Shown: piece after piece, positions 1 through 12,289 of the stretch | Numbering within the stretch: position 1 is the stretch's first letter | How the letters are laid out: the number at the start of each line of letters is the position of its first letter | NCBI GenBank assembly: GCA_035582835.1 | Contig: JAYKAV010003099.1 | Location: forward strand, 1,884,363-1,948,362 | Direction: 5' to 3' | Length of the DNA stretch: 64,000 bases | From: Phoebastria nigripes | Taxonomy: Eukaryota; Chordata; Aves; Procellariiformes; Diomedeidae | Position numbers and translations under genes: made by a program | The notes under the pieces: model-generated | What the model was told of the DNA's origin: nothing | Databases searched by the model: none | Seen by the model: only the letters and a program-made list of their open reading frames with translations

Positions 1-3000
1 AGGAGCAGCTTCAGGCTGGTTGGAGCAGCATTTGGCAAACATGCTAATAGTTATTTTAAGTATTTATTTTCCCCCAGTCCTCATTCTGCTCTCCCTGTGA
101 GCCAAAGTCACCTCCCAGTGCTCCAGCCAAGAGAGNCGGAGGGCAGGAGCCCTGGCCACCCTTGCTTTGTGCTAGCTGCAGCTGCACACACTCCACATTC
201 ACACCCATGTGCACTCCTGCTTTTACATGGGGCTTTTAGGGCCATGGCATATGTCCAGTGATGGTAAGTTTGGACTAAGTGCAGTGTTAGATTCACCGTC
301 TGGTTCTGCAGAGCTGTCAGGGATGGAGGAGTATTGACTGGGCACCGCAAATGCCTTCAGCGCAACAGATCCATAACAGCTTTGGAAACAGAGGAGGAGA
401 TCAAATCCTGTCATTCTGATAAGCATTAAGAAAAACATGGTATTTAGAGAGGCACTTTCTCCTGGATGGGGCTTGTGCTGTGGGCATTAATGGACAGCTC
501 TTTTGAAGTGTTTCCTCATCCTGGTCTTGAATCCCCTGGCAGTGGTCTGAGCCCCTTGGAGAATGACCCAAACCCTCTCCGATGCACCCAGCACCCCTAG
601 GGCAGATGGCTCCACGGCACCAGGAGGCTGGGAGCTGCTGAGCTGAGATGACAGCCTGGGGCTACAAACCTTCACCCAAAATGTGGCTCACTGAGAAGGT
701 CCAACNATGCACTGATACCTGGCACTGCCCTGACTGGCCTGGGAGAATCAGAGAGAAAAAAAAAAGCCAGTTACCTGATGTGCTTTGCATTTTTCTTGCT
801 CCTTACTGAACCCTACACAGTGCAGGGTGAGGGCTGGATTTGACCCTTGGCCAGGCTTCCCTACCTGCCACCCAGCTTGGCTGAGGCTCAGAAAACCCAC
901 GAGCATGGAAGGGAAGGAGCGGAGGCAGCACCCTGGGGTCCCAGCACCGCCTCGGGCGAGCTGTGCACACAGCCACGCGTGGGACGGGAAAGCCNGAGCA
1001 GCTTGCAGACCAGGAGGAAGGAACTGGCTCGTGGGAGGAGAAGGAGAAAACTGGGTGTCAGCAAATGAGGCGGATTGAGAGCTGAGATGTGTTAGTGGTT
1101 GTATTTGGGATATGATCAACATTTCCTTGTGACTTGCACAATCTGCAGGGGCCTGAGTGGTACAATTAAAAAAAAAAAATCAGTGGGAATAGAGCTCCTA
1201 CATCTCCTTATGCTGCAGGAGGCTGATGCCCTCACACCCTGTGCAAGGGCAATGCAAGTCAGAGCATGGGCTCATCTGGCTGCTGCAGGGCAGGAGGTGG
1301 GCGAGCTGGTGGGTAGCAGAGGGCAGCCCCCTGGTCCTGGGAACTGGCGTGGGCACGGCTGGCGGGTGCTGCCGGCACAACCAACCCATGGTGTGCAGCC
1401 TCCTTTTCCTCNGGATACCCGTGGGTACGGCCCTGATGGTTTGGTCCCCAAATCTCTCTCTGGGAAGGTCTTCAGCACGAGGGAAGAGCTGCCGTCAGCA
1501 GAAACCTGCCGCTTGTTTGGAGCGCCGGGCAGCGGCTTGGCCTCAGCACCCTGCAGAAAGGGGAGCCGGGAGTGCAGAGAGGAGCAGCGCTGCTGCCAGG
1601 GCGGGAGGATGGGTCTTATCATCACCCCCTCACATCTCCACTGTGGTAATACATATGAGTGTCACTGGCACATCTGTTCAGAGAGAGAGAAGTAATACAG
1701 GTCCAGCTGAGCGATGAAATTGCTTTCAGGGCTGTTGATTCCCGGCTCAGGGGTGTGCGGTCAGCTTGACTGCAGGCTGGGGATTTTTAATTTATTTTTT
1801 NCCCTCTCCCTTGCCCTGCTCCTTGCAGCCAGCAGAGATCAGTCACATATAAAGCAGGCAGTGCCAGCATCTTTGAATCCTATTCCCCCTGTTCCCATTC
1901 TCTGGGAAAGATGGGCCATCTGGGCTCATTCACGAGACCCTGAAATCGCTCACACTGTGCCTCGCTGAAGGATTTGCATCTCGCTCATGACCGGGCTGCT
2001 CTGCTCATACTTTCCTTATACCCCCTCTGCCTGCCTGGATTTGGCCGCTGCTCTGGGACCGGTCCCCGTTTCTCCTCTAGATGGTGCAACTGCCATTGAA
2101 CACCAAAAAAGCACCGAAATGCAGCCAGACCCCGGCCCCTGCAGCAGAATGTGGGGTGCAGCCAGCCCTGGGGTCTGTCCCCAGCTCCTCACAACCCCTT
2201 CTAGGTCTCTCTCGCTGGCAGGACGGGTGTTGGGGGGCTTTGCCCCGCACACATCACCCACCCGAGGGTCTGCACCAGATACCTGTGGAGCATCATCACT
2301 CGGCCAGCCACAGGGCTGCATGGAACCAAGGGGATGAGAAATTCGTCTCCTGCTATTCCTGGCATCTCTGTCCTTGGCAGAGCACGTCCTGGCAGTGCCC
2401 AGGAAGATGCTGGCAGAGCACAGCGGAAGGTGGAGGAGAGGGAACAGATCCTGGGGGTGACCCCGTGCCTTGCGGCAGTCGGGCTCTTTCCGTTCACGCC
2501 AGGTGCGGAGCGGGCCGGCCGGAGGAGCTGCAATGCCATCATAGTCTTTTGTTAGAAACCCCTCTTACCTGCCATCCCCTGACTCATCTCCAAGCGAGGA
2601 GGGATGCAGCTGCCAAACCTGCAGGGCTGGGCAGGAGAACAGCCCCTGCAACAGGCAGCTTGAGGGCTGGTACACACTGAACCACACTGTCCTGCCTGGA
2701 GATTCAGCTTCTCCACCCATCCAGTGGCAGCAAGAAGGACACACAGAGAGATGCTCTTCTCCTCCAGGGCCACCACTATAGGAAAGCCATCTCCTCACAG
2801 CAGCAGGGCATTTATGGCTTAGGGGTTGCGTCAGGGCAGAGTGAGCTCAGCTGGGTTTGCCAGCCCCCATGAGCAGGTGAGGACAGTCATCGGTGAGGCG
2901 AGCAGATTGGATTTGGGACCCTGCAGACACCAGGGGAACCCTAGGCGGTTCTCCCTGCAATACTCCCCATTTGTTTAGGCTAAAACCAAATAAATACAAG

Positions 3001-3699
3001 CTTAATGATTTGAGTGAAACAATAGGAGAGATTCCAGCATAAAGAAAGGTTTCCTCCTATTAAGCTTTGCTGGCAAGCTTTAGAGCCTGTATTTTAAATA
3101 AATGTTATGGGTGCATTTAAAAACACACCATATGTTCTCCTGCGGATCTTTCTGGTAGCTGCTACAGCGTGGCTCTCGACTGGATCTCCTCCTCCCCGCG
3201 CCTGGGTGTGTTTTGCTGTGCTGCCCACGGTGCCGCAGCCAGAGCAGAGCCCCGTGCCCCGACTCCTCCTCGCACCAGTGAAGCCACGTGCAGGACTCCC
3301 TGTGCCCCACGGCATGGGCACTGTCATGTTTCTTGAAGTCTCTGCTGTGAACATGGGTTGCAAAATAAACTCTTATTAAAAGCTCAGGGTGTTTTTGCTG
3401 GAGAGCTGATTAACTTGCTGGAGACCTGCCCCGCATCCCTGCCACGATTCCTGCGGCTCTGCCAGCTGCAGCCTCACCCTGTTTTTTTGGAAGCACCCCA
3501 AAACCCATCCAGGCCTTTTCTGTCTCTAGCGAGGTCAGGGAGNGTGCTCCCAGCGGGAAGGATGAGCAGAGGGAAGGAAGGGCCTGGAGCTGCAGCAGGA
3601 TTTCGGATTTCTTAGTTCCCCCCGACCGCTGTAGATGGCACTCGGGCCCCGCCGCCTGCCCAGCTGCTGGCGAGCTGTAATGCATGCTGGCAAGGAGTC
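1..3699. other. Gene-free region, mostly GC-rich spacer
   Basis: No gene found. Overlapping open frames on both strands (for example 1099-1695 and 2081-2680) have no recognisable domain and are biased to Ala, Pro, Gly, Arg and Ser as expected from GC-rich DNA. A low-GC stretch at 2965-3130 (CTTAATGATTTGAGTG, TTTTAAATAAATGTTATGG) could be a minor conserved element. Short poly-A at about 1168-1178. Single ambiguous bases near 136, 706, 995, 1412, 1801 and 3543. Confidence 0.6.
1313..1327 (+). promoter_or_regulatory. CTCF-core-like motif
   Basis: GTAGCAGAGGGCAGC keeps the information-rich AGNGGGCAGC half of the CTCF core, with mismatches in the first two bases. By-eye match only. Confidence 0.25.
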
Positions 3700-4140
3700 A
3701 GGGGATGAGCTCTGACTAAGTTTACAGCAGATTTTCCCTTCTGACAGATTACTGCTTCATTTGTAAGAGGAGAACTTCTCATTAAGTACATTTTTGACAT
3801 TTTGTTGAGAGGGGGGAAAAAAAAATAAAATCCTCGTGATGCCAAGCGTGCTGGAGCGCGAGCACGGCTGAGTCTTTGCAGGTTTGGGGGCTGGGGTTGA
3901 GTTTTGTGGGTTTTTTTGCTTTGGTACCAAAGTCTCTTTTCATAATCATTCAGCTCCGAGCACAATTGCTGCAGGTGGGAGGCATGTTTAAAACAGAACC
4001 CAGCTGAAAAGCCAGGAGGACTTTGTGGTGGAGAAGCGGCAGCTCTCCGTTCCAGCAATGCTCGGATTTCAATGCTAATCCGATAAGGTTTGATTAAAGT
4101 GTATTTTCAAGGCAAAATCAAATCTAACTGCTATTATCGT
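3700..4140. promoter_or_regulatory. AT-rich island, candidate conserved enhancer
   Basis: Low-GC, repeat-free stretch bounded by GC-rich DNA. It contains TCATTAAGTACATTTTTGAC, CATAATCATTCAG and TCCGATAAGGTTTGATTAAAG. The mix of TTAA/ATTA cores with preserved CpGs (TCCGATAAGG, TATCGTTG) is what old conserved elements look like. An open frame on the minus strand (3612-4058) shows no domain and is not considered coding. Confidence 0.38.
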
Positions 4141-4324
4141 TGCTCTCAGCGCTGTGTGAGTGCCTGGGCACACAGGCTTTGGCTGCGCTTGGGGTTGGTG
4201 GTCACTAGCCATGAAGTCGGTCCCAGCTCTGCCAGGGACCCTCGGTGGCGGGGACCTGGGGACGTCCCCAGCAGGGACCCGGTTTGCCTTGGGAGAAGCT
4301 CTGCTCTCGTCAGGCTCCCTTTGC

Positions 4325-4640
4325 AAGCCGTCCTAATCATTACAACAGAACGAAGACTAATTTTAGTGTTAATTATGCAAATTAGCCTTGATGGGAAACT
4401 CCGGAGTGAGGTTGTTATCACTCTTTTTTCAAGGGTGCGGAATAACCCTTTTGGAAAATCCTTCTTCTTGCACAACCACGAACCTTTCTTCCCCTTGGGT
4501 TTCTTTCAAGTGAAAAAAATGCTGAGCAAGGTTGTTGCCATAAGCTCCTAGGACATTTTCATTGATCCAAATCATGCTTTTAGAGAGAGCAAGTATCAAA
4601 AAGCACTGGGTGACGTTATAGATGTATTTTAATTATGAAA
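4325..4640. promoter_or_regulatory. AT-rich island with compound POU/homeodomain site
   Basis: Contains the octamer/homeodomain compound site at 4369-4385, CCTAATCATTACAAC, and a short inverted echo AAGGGT...AACCCTTTTGG near 4433-4455. It is separated from the preceding island by about 180 bp of GC-rich sequence. Confidence 0.42.
4369..4385 (+). promoter_or_regulatory. Octamer embedded in homeodomain sites
   Basis: TTAATTATGCAAATTAG contains a perfect POU octamer (ATGCAAAT, 4375-4382) overlapped by TAATTA and ATTAG homeodomain cores. This compound arrangement is typical of neural and developmental enhancers. Function is inferred. Confidence 0.45.
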
Positions 4641-5524
4641 AATGTTGCAAGCAGCTGAAAGCCAGTGCTTCACAAGAAAGCAAGCATTTCACTTCACTCA
4701 GAAAGCACTTTTTCTCATTATCCAAGTTGCTGAAACTGTGCGCTCCTCAGGGGCAAGGACCGCCCTGGCCTTTCCCAGCTTGCACTGAGCACAACAACAT
4801 CAACAACAAAACTGTATTAAACTGCCCTGGATTTTTCTCTCCTGCACTAATTGCCTTTCCAGCCGTGACTCTTCACACCTCCAGTGCAAACACCTTGCTG
4901 TTGTTGCTTTGTATAGCCCAAGCAAAAGGAGGCCGCCCCGGCGATGTCCAGCGCTCCTGCAAGGAGCGGCTCTCTTGTTTAGGTGCTTTCTTCGAGGAAC
5001 AATTTTCAATCAGTTCTGAAAAGCATTTGGAAACCTGGTTTCCTTGTATCAACAGCTGCGGATGCGGATGCCCGGTTCCTCTCACTGCTCCCTGCCCATC
5101 TGCCTTTCAAAGCTGGGATAAACCCTCAGCCACTGATGCTTCAAACCCTTCCCCTTCCCTCCGCTGGTCCCTGGGGATGTCAGCCTCGGCGGTGACACGG
5201 GCTGGCAGCGGTGGCCGCGGCTGGCCGCAGGAGCAGCCCGAAGCGGCGATGGGCTCGGGGCTGAGCTCGTCTCCAGACGAGCTGCTCTCTCCCTGGTGCT
5301 GCCAGGTTTGTAGCTCCCCTTTTGCAGAATTGCTCCCTCTGTGCCGAGCGCCCGTCTCAGCAAAGTTAATCAAATCTTTCTCCCTTAGTGAATGACATGC
5401 TCCTGCCCAAGAAAATCAGATTACAGTGTCTTTTATCCATGATGGCTTAAAGTGCTGCCGCTTACTTGTTTTAGGGAAGGAGTCTTGTAGTCGGAGACGA
5501 TCCTATTGACGTTATACCCTGGAA

Positions 5525-5553
5525 GATGCTAAAGTGCTAAAGAGTGCTAAAGA
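5525..5553. repeat. 10-bp tandem repeat, about three copies
   Basis: A GATGCTAAA half-unit followed by two perfect copies of GTGCTAAAGA. Confidence 0.85.
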
Positions 5554-6664
5554 CACACGTGAGAAGGTGCTTTAAGCCACGGACCTGGTCACCTACTTTC
5601 TCACCCATGGGGCCATTGCTGCAGACGTGAGGGGCATCTACAGGGGGGACAAAAAGGAGCTGCTTGTCCCCCCAGGGAGAAATACAAGGACTGCTTAAGT
5701 GCAGATCTGTTACACCCCGAGACAGGCTGAGTGGGCCCAGGAAAGGGTTTCAGGGTTTCTCTAGCGAGGGAGGGATACGGCTCTGCACATGGCTGCACGG
5801 CTTCCAGCAGATGGTATACCCGTCTCATTGCACTTGACGGGATGGTGGGAGAAGTTATTATGAAAGACTGCTGTGACATTCACAGCACAGATCTGCCAAA
5901 TGATGTCTAGAGGAGATGGAAGGAGCACATTGCAATACTGCATAAATTGGTGCAGAGATATATCTGATGCTGTATTTCATAGCAGGGCGGAAAGAAGCCT
6001 TCGGCTAATGGTGGAGATGGTGTGTCCAGCCAGCGCCCTGCTCGAGGCCAGCACTGAGCCCTCAGAGAGGCAGAGCATTTGTGTTCCTCTTGATGCCTTT
6101 TGCCATCGGGATGTTCATAATTTCTAAAAACTGGTCCTTCCGAGACAGTGCCCAGCCTCCTCAGACGAATGCAACTGGGGGGTCCTCCCAGTGTCCCCCC
6201 CGGCTCTCAGCTGCACGGACTCTCGCAGATGCCCTGTCCCAGCCGCAGCTGAAGGTGCCACGGAGCCACGTGGATCCTCTGTCTCGTGGGCCCACTGGGA
6301 GAGCGAGGGCTGCCCACCCCAGGCCAGCGTCCCTCGCCACCTGCACTGCAAGCCTGGGTCAGAGGAGGGCTGTGCTGTTGCTTTCTCCGTTGTGTGGAGA
6401 CAGTTTCTCCTGGAGTTATAATTTCTGCTTTTTGGACAGAAAGCAAAACAAAATTCAGAAAATCCCAATCCCAGCGAGGAGATGGTCCAGCTCAGTTTTA
6501 GGTGGGATTTATTTCCCTGCTTTTTCCATTGCTTTCCTTTCAGGGTCAATTCCCCTCCACAGTTGCCCACCCTGGGCAACAGAGCAGAAGCACCTCCTCT
6601 TTCATTTTTGCTACTTGTTAATTACTTCATTAGCTTCCTCTGAATCTTGACGAGGGGTTTTTAT

Positions 6665-6678
6665 TTTTCCATGGCAAC
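6665..6678. promoter_or_regulatory. RFX X-box-like site
   Basis: TTTTCCATGGCAAC has one perfect RFX half-site (GGCAAC) and one near-perfect half with standard spacing. Weaker than the site at 52522. Confidence 0.3.
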
Positions 6679-8224
6679 TGCATCCGCAAGACCTCCCCAC
6701 GCACAGACCCACGCTGTGCAGGGGTGCCGGAGAGCCACGCTGTGCCCAGCTCGGCTCCAAGTAGGACCCGCTCCCTGCCGAAGCGCCTGCCCTACAAATG
6801 CAAGTGGTCGGGGCATCAGAAAGACCTGCCCTTGGGGGGACTTTTCCCACCGATGCAGCAGAAGCAGGAGGATCCATCCCTGAGATGCCCTGTGCTGCTG
6901 CCTTGGTGGGTTCCGCGGTGCAGGGGCGGCTGGGGTGGTCACCACCCGGGGAAGGCGAGGTGTTCCCAGCTGGATGTGTGCCTTCGCTGTGGTGTCTCAG
7001 CAGCTGGGAAGCATCAACCTGGGAGCAAAAGCTCACCCCGTTCACATAAACAGCTGATGAAAATTAACGCCCACGAGGACGACATTCATACCTACAAATT
7101 ATCTCTGCTGTGGAGCTGCAATTAAACATGCCTCCACTGCAACAGCAGTGTAACGAGAAACCTGTGCACTCCCACCCCACAGTGCCTCCTGCCCCCGTCC
7201 TTGTCCCCATGCCAGCTCCCCCGTACCCCGAGCTCCCTGGTCCTCCTCGCCCAGGGCAGGACGGGTGCTGCTGACCCCTCCGAGCCGTGCAAGACCTTGC
7301 ACAGGGGGCTGTGCATGCTTTGGGCTGCTGCGTGGGGGCATTTTTAATTCCCCAGGGGGNTTTCCGAGGGCGGTGGGGAAGGAATCTGTCCTGCAGGTTG
7401 CAGTTCCCTAGATCTGTAGCCACGAAAAGTAAGATGTAGAAGAGCCTGATCCTGCCCTGACAGCCATCAGCTTGAGGAAGGAGACAGAGGAAAAACAACC
7501 CTGCACATGGGACCAGGGCTGATTTTGAACCCATTTTGCCCATCCCAGCAGGAAAGCCCCAATTTCTGACTGTTCACTGTCTCCCAGCAAACGTCTCCCA
7601 GCACCTCCTGAGCGGTGGCACCCGCTGTCCCCAGCCCAGGGTCCCCAGAATGGCTCTCTGCCTCGAAACCACAAAGGAGGAGATGGGGACGGGGGGTCTC
7701 AGCGGAGCACGTGGCAGCGAGGGACTGTGGGAGCTCAGGGGACCCCGGGACGCTGCAGGGCGAGATGCGAGCCTGGCTCCCTTGGGCTGCCCGGCGGTGG
7801 CGAGACAGAGCCCCACCAAACGCCCCATTGCCTTTTGAGGGATCCTTTTCTCCCCCCTCAAAGAGCTGGCAGCAGTGGGGGACCCCTGGGATGCCCGAAC
7901 TCAGCTCGGTGGGATGCCGGAGCAGAGGCGAGCACTCCTGGGGGCATTGTGGAGAAGGGGAATTTTGGTCCAAACTCTCACATTTGCTCATTGCAGGCTT
8001 TTAGGAAGAAATAATTAGCNCTCTGTTTTTCACCAGGAGCTTCTCCCCCTCCATGCCCTCTTGTGCCAGGATGATGTGTCATCATGAGAAGCTGCAGGAT
8101 CATTTCCATAAGATAAGAAAATAAAATAGCTCCTATTCATCACCGGCCTTTGTGCTAATAGCCTGTGCTCTTTAAAGAGGGAGCGTGGCCGGGGCTGTTC
8201 CTGCTTCCATCTTGTGGGATAAAG

Positions 8225-8340
8225 GATCTCTTTACACTCCTATAATAACCTCTTTCATCTGATGCCCTCAAAGTGCTTTTGGACATAAAATTAATTAAGC
8301 CTCACAACACCCTGTTGAGTTCAAGCTCACTCAAGGGTTT
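8225..8340 (-). mobile_element. MIR / CORE-SINE-like relic
   Basis: On the minus strand this reads like the L2-related 3' part of an amniote MIR element. CTCAAAGTGCTTTTGGACAT, then ATTAATTAAGCCTCACAACA and CCCTGTTGAG correspond to the reverse complement of the MIR segment 'ctcatagggttgttgtgaggattaaat...gtaaagcgctt'. It sits at the edge of an AT-rich island starting near 8090. RepeatMasker with amniote libraries would settle family and extent. Confidence 0.55.
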
Positions 8341-8345
8341 TCATC

Positions 8346-11099
8346 ATGTGTTCAAACAATTCATCGCATCTTTGTGTTGCCAGTTTTCGGCAGCCCAAGG
8401 GTCACGTCCAGCTGGGGTGTGAGCGGGGCCCATTCAATTATTTCTGCCACGTGTCGCCTGCTCCTGCCAGGGCTCAGGCTGCCCTTGGGGTTAATGCTCC
8501 GTCCTCAGAGCCTCATCAAAAAACATCTCAAAGCTGCACAGGCTGAACCCATGGCACAGCAGCTCCCCGAGGCCGCGCAGCCTCACCCGAACCTCTTGGC
8601 AAGTACCAAAATAGCTCCACTTTTCCATATTTCAGCTTTTTGGGATTTACGACCCACACAGTGCCCCGTCGGCATCATTGAGGCTGGCTCCAGCAGTCCC
8701 TTACCCCACGCAAGCTGGGATTGCATCCTGCCTGAGGAGGTGAGCTGGGCCCTGCTCTGCTGCAGCTGAGTGCAATTTGGCAGCAAATATGCCGAGGAAT
8801 AACTCACAAACCCCTGCTCCCGCTCACTGCGCCTACCCCAGGCAAAATATCCCTCGGGTGGATGTTGGCATCTCATTGCAAAAAGCGAAATGCAGATGGA
8901 GGCAGCGACCCCTCGGTGCTGGCTGCCTGCAGCCGTGCGGGGCAGAGCGGGCAGGGAGACGGCCCATCATGCCGATGCTTCAGGTTTGCTCCTCGTTTCC
9001 TATCACCTCTGATGAGGGTCTTGCAGGATTTGGGCTGTGGAGGAATTTGCTGTGTGCCGCAGCTCCGCGGAGCGAAGGGTCCTGTGAGAAGAGAGGGGAG
9101 AGCAGGAGCTGCCTGTGCAGAGACTGCAGTGCTGGGGATGCTGGGATGCAGAGTGGCTCATCAGTGGCTTCAGATTCCTAATTATATCTCTTTAATGAGC
9201 ACCCACACCGTTATCAGGGGTTCCTCTGGGGCTAAGCAGTGATCCAGGCTCTTCTAATTACTTCTGACTCTTAATTTTCATGTCTGTGCTAATACTTCAC
9301 AGTTCCCCTTCCTCACGTGATGCAAAAGACTCATTACCAGGAAATGCATCCTCCTCCTCTCCGCTCCTTGCACAAGCTCTTTTTTCCTTCTTTTTTCCCC
9401 CAGATCTTACAGAAAGAGACGGAGCAGGTAGAAGCTGCCCACCCGGAGGGCCCAAAGGCAGGGAGTTAGGTCGGGGGGGTTCTCCCACTGCCGCAGAGGC
9501 TGGAGCCGAGAGGGAGCCGAGCCCGGAGGCACCACTCGCTGCTGAGCGGGTGGGCTGTGCTCGCACCCCCCGGGGCTCAGCACCCGCATCAGGGGCATCA
9601 GGGGCAGACGCTTCCCTGCCGGCACCAGCTGTGCTCAGCCCCGCTTCCCAGCACAGGNCAGCGAGGGACTGGGCACCGGCTGCTCCTCATGCACAAGCAC
9701 NCCTCGCCCAGCAGCTCCCTGTCCGCTCCGAGCTGGGAACCCCAGTGGTTTGGGGTCCCGATGGTCCCCGAGCACTGGCTTTGCTGCTCAGCATCCCATG
9801 ATGCCAAAGCATCTGGGCACCCACCGCTGGGGAGCAGCAAGGGCTACCCCAAAATTTGCCACCGGGCTGCTTTTCCCCATCCCTCCCTCTGCCGTGCAGG
9901 GGCAGGCAGCCTGCGGGCAGGTCTGGCAGCTGCCAGGGCTCGGCTCGAGAGCACACAGTCTCAGAGAGGTTTGAGTTCCATTTTTGGATTTTTCTGGCCA
10001 GTCCCGCTAGCGCAAGGAGGGGGCACTGATGGATACATGAAAGCGCGGAGGCGCTTCAGAAGGATGGAGGAGAGGAAGACGCTTGCTGGGAGAGAAAGCC
10101 CAGGCTCTTAGTGCTACCCCAGTGGTCTTTGAAAGCAGACTGGGAAGGTGTTTGATCTCCAACCAAGTCCTCAATGTTTTTGTGATCGTGGTGAGACCTC
10201 TCTTGCCTGGGGCACTTGTGAAGCCACCCACGCGGGAAACCCTTCTCCAGGAGAAACCCTTCGCCTGGGCTTGTTGGCACTGCTGGCTTTAAGCTCCCCT
10301 CTTGCAGGCTGGCCTTCACAGCGGGGTACTGGGGAGCGCTTGGAGGGGGAAAAAGTCCGTGGGGGCTTTTCTGCTGCTGGCACCAGGGTGGGAGGGCAGA
10401 GGAAGGGGGCTGCCACCGACTCCAGCTCTGCTGGGAGGGCAGGAGGGGCTGGGGGGCTCTGTGTGCCCCGCAGCCGGGGTCCCGGGTGCTTGTGCTGGTC
10501 CCCGCAGGGCAGTGAGAGGGGATGCCCGCGTCCTCGCAGGGCGGTGACGATGCTGGTGGCTCCAGTCCTAGAGAAAAGGGCAGAGCCTGCTCTGGATGGT
10601 CGGGGGAGACTCGGAGGCACAGAGATGCTCTGAGCCTCGCAAAGCCCTCCGGGATGAGCCATCACATCCCCATGCTGCGCAGCCCTTGCGCACGCGCTTC
10701 AGTTAAGCTGGTGCCAGGGGGGTCCGCGCCCGCGCTGGCTTCCCCCCACCCCCTGATGCTTTTTACAGTTTTTCCCCTTGACTGAAGCGAAAGGGTTTTC
10801 AAAAGTGGGACTTAGGCCTTGAAGTGACAAATAATTGAAGGTGGTAATTAAAGGCACAGCTGAGCGCTGAGTGAAAAAAGGAGAAATAAAGGAAAAGTGC
10901 CAGTTGCAATTTTGCGATTTAATTAGGTTCGTTTTCTCTCATAGCAGGGAGCATGGCAGGCAAACCCCGAAGGCACGGGACTTTCTGATGCTGCTGAAAA
11001 CAGGGGGGAGGTGGCAGAGTGCTCTGCAGTCAGCTTTCCCAAGGATAACAGCACAACTCCGTCACATATTAAATGGCAGAGATTAGCAAAAGGCCCTTT
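8346..11099. other. Gene-free region, GC-rich core
   Basis: Mostly GC-rich between 9400 and 10770 with long unproductive frames on both strands. Two low-GC patches stand out: 9175-9305 (CCTAATTATATCTCTTTAATG, CTTCTAATTACTTCTGAC) and 10780-10945 (GACAAATAATTGAAGG, TTTGCGATTTAATTAGG). Either may be a small regulatory element. No promoter or exon recognised. Confidence 0.6.
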
Positions 11100-11102
11100 T
11101 AA

Positions 11103-11117
11103 TTTTTTTTTTTTTTT
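11103..11117. repeat. Poly-T tract of 15
   Basis: A homopolymer at the left edge of the AT-rich island 11100-11280. Confidence 0.93.
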
Positions 11118-11281
11118 CCCTGAGAATGGAAGAGGTTCTTGAAGCAGAAACTTTCAATAATTAAAAAAGGAAAAAGGAAAAATAATAACTGTTGGTATGG
11201 AAAGTATAGATCTCTGCTGACTTCCCTGCTCTGAGATATTGTTGGCTGGCAATATTTTAAATTTCTCTAGTAAGGGAGCTC

Positions 11282-11490
11282 CAGTCGGTGGCTTTGGCAG
11301 CACCGGGAGGTGGAAACCACCGACCCGAGGGCAGGGCTGGCAGGGACCGGCACGTCCCCGGAGCCACCCGGGTGGCAGGTCGAGGCCGGGGGGTCGGTGC
11401 CAGCCTTGCAGCGGAACCCCGGGGTGGCAGCTTGGCTTTTGCGGGGCACAGCCCAGCCCGGGGGCGAGCGGGACCCTTGGCAGAGCAGCT
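11282..11490. other. Small CpG-rich patch
   Basis: About 200 bp of very GC-rich sequence with roughly 17 CpG dinucleotides counted by eye, sandwiched between two AT-rich islands (11100-11280 and 11500-11690). It borders on standard CpG-island criteria. No TATA box, initiator or first-exon-like ORF is evident, so it could be an orphan CpG island or an unmethylated enhancer core. Confidence 0.35.
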
Positions 11491-12289
11491 CTGATGGCTG
11501 TGGTTTGGCATCGGAGTATTCTCACTTGTATAAATTATATAAATCATCCCCCCGGATGAGGGAGTGTGCACATAAATATGTAGATTCAGGCTCCAGCCCT
11601 CATGACTTATTCACCAGCAGCATCATATTGTTTCTAACTTCGGAGCAGTTCCTGGAAACTATTCGTTCTTCAAATTAAAAAAAGATATATGGGTGCTGCT
11701 GGAGCGGCCCGCATGTTCTCCTGAAAGCCCTGGGTTTGCTGGGGAAGGGCTGAGCAGCAGCAGTCGCCTCCCATGAGCTCGGGCTGGTGTGGGGGGCTGC
11801 ACACCCACCCGGGGGAAGGCAGGGGGGAACCGTCCTGCCCCGGCCACGTCCCCCCCTTTCACAAGGCAGCAGCTCTCCTGCCGTGCTGTCTGTGCAGTCA
11901 ACCCCTGCCCTAAACCTCTGGCTTGCAAATAAATGGGTGGAAGTCTTCACTTTTGCAGCAGCCTAGGTTCTCCTCCGCTTGAAGCACCCTTGGTAGTGGG
12001 TCCCAGATGACCCAGGAGCTTTTTCCACATCCCCCTGCCTGCCTGATGCTCGTGGTGCCGCGAGGTCCCGGCGATGGTCACTGCACCTCCCGCCTCGCCG
12101 GCTTCCACCCCAGCCACTCGCCACTAAGCTCAGCTCCCATTTTACTACATTTTCCTGGCATCAGGGCATGAAGACATGGTGGTAGCAGCATCCAGCCTGC
12201 AAAGGAGGCGGTTTCACCCGAGATGGATGGGTGAGCATCCTCTCTGCCGGCTCCCGGCGCGCGGGGCCATTGCCCGGTAATTGAGCAGC

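Larger units (their letters stand above)
4641..8224. other. Gene-free region
   Basis: No gene supported. A 257-codon open frame spans 4622-5395 but has no domain, is Ser/Leu/Pro-rich and lies in low-complexity-prone GC-rich DNA. Holds the GTGCTAAAGA tandem repeat (5525) and the X-box-like site (6665). The strip 8090-8224 turns AT-rich (ATAAGATAAGAAAATAAAAT) before the MIR-like relic. Confidence 0.6.
11100..11690. promoter_or_regulatory. Two AT-rich islands flanking a CpG-rich patch
   Basis: The left island (11100-11280) has a poly-T run, AATAATTAAAAAAGG and GGCAATATTTTAAATTTC. The right island (11500-11690) has CTTGTATAAATTATATAAAT and ATCATATTGTTTCTAAC. A CpG-rich patch separates them. The symmetric arrangement is unusual; conservation must be tested. 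Confidence 0.33.

Noticed and set aside
3601..3630. CTCF-like motif near CTGTAGATGGCAC
   Set aside because: About three mismatches in the 14-bp core, weaker than the other candidates.
4622..5395. 257-codon open reading frame on the plus strand
   Set aside because: No domain, no splice-site or promoter context, Ser/Leu/Pro-rich composition and other open frames over the same bases. A single uninterrupted 770-bp exon without homology is more likely chance.
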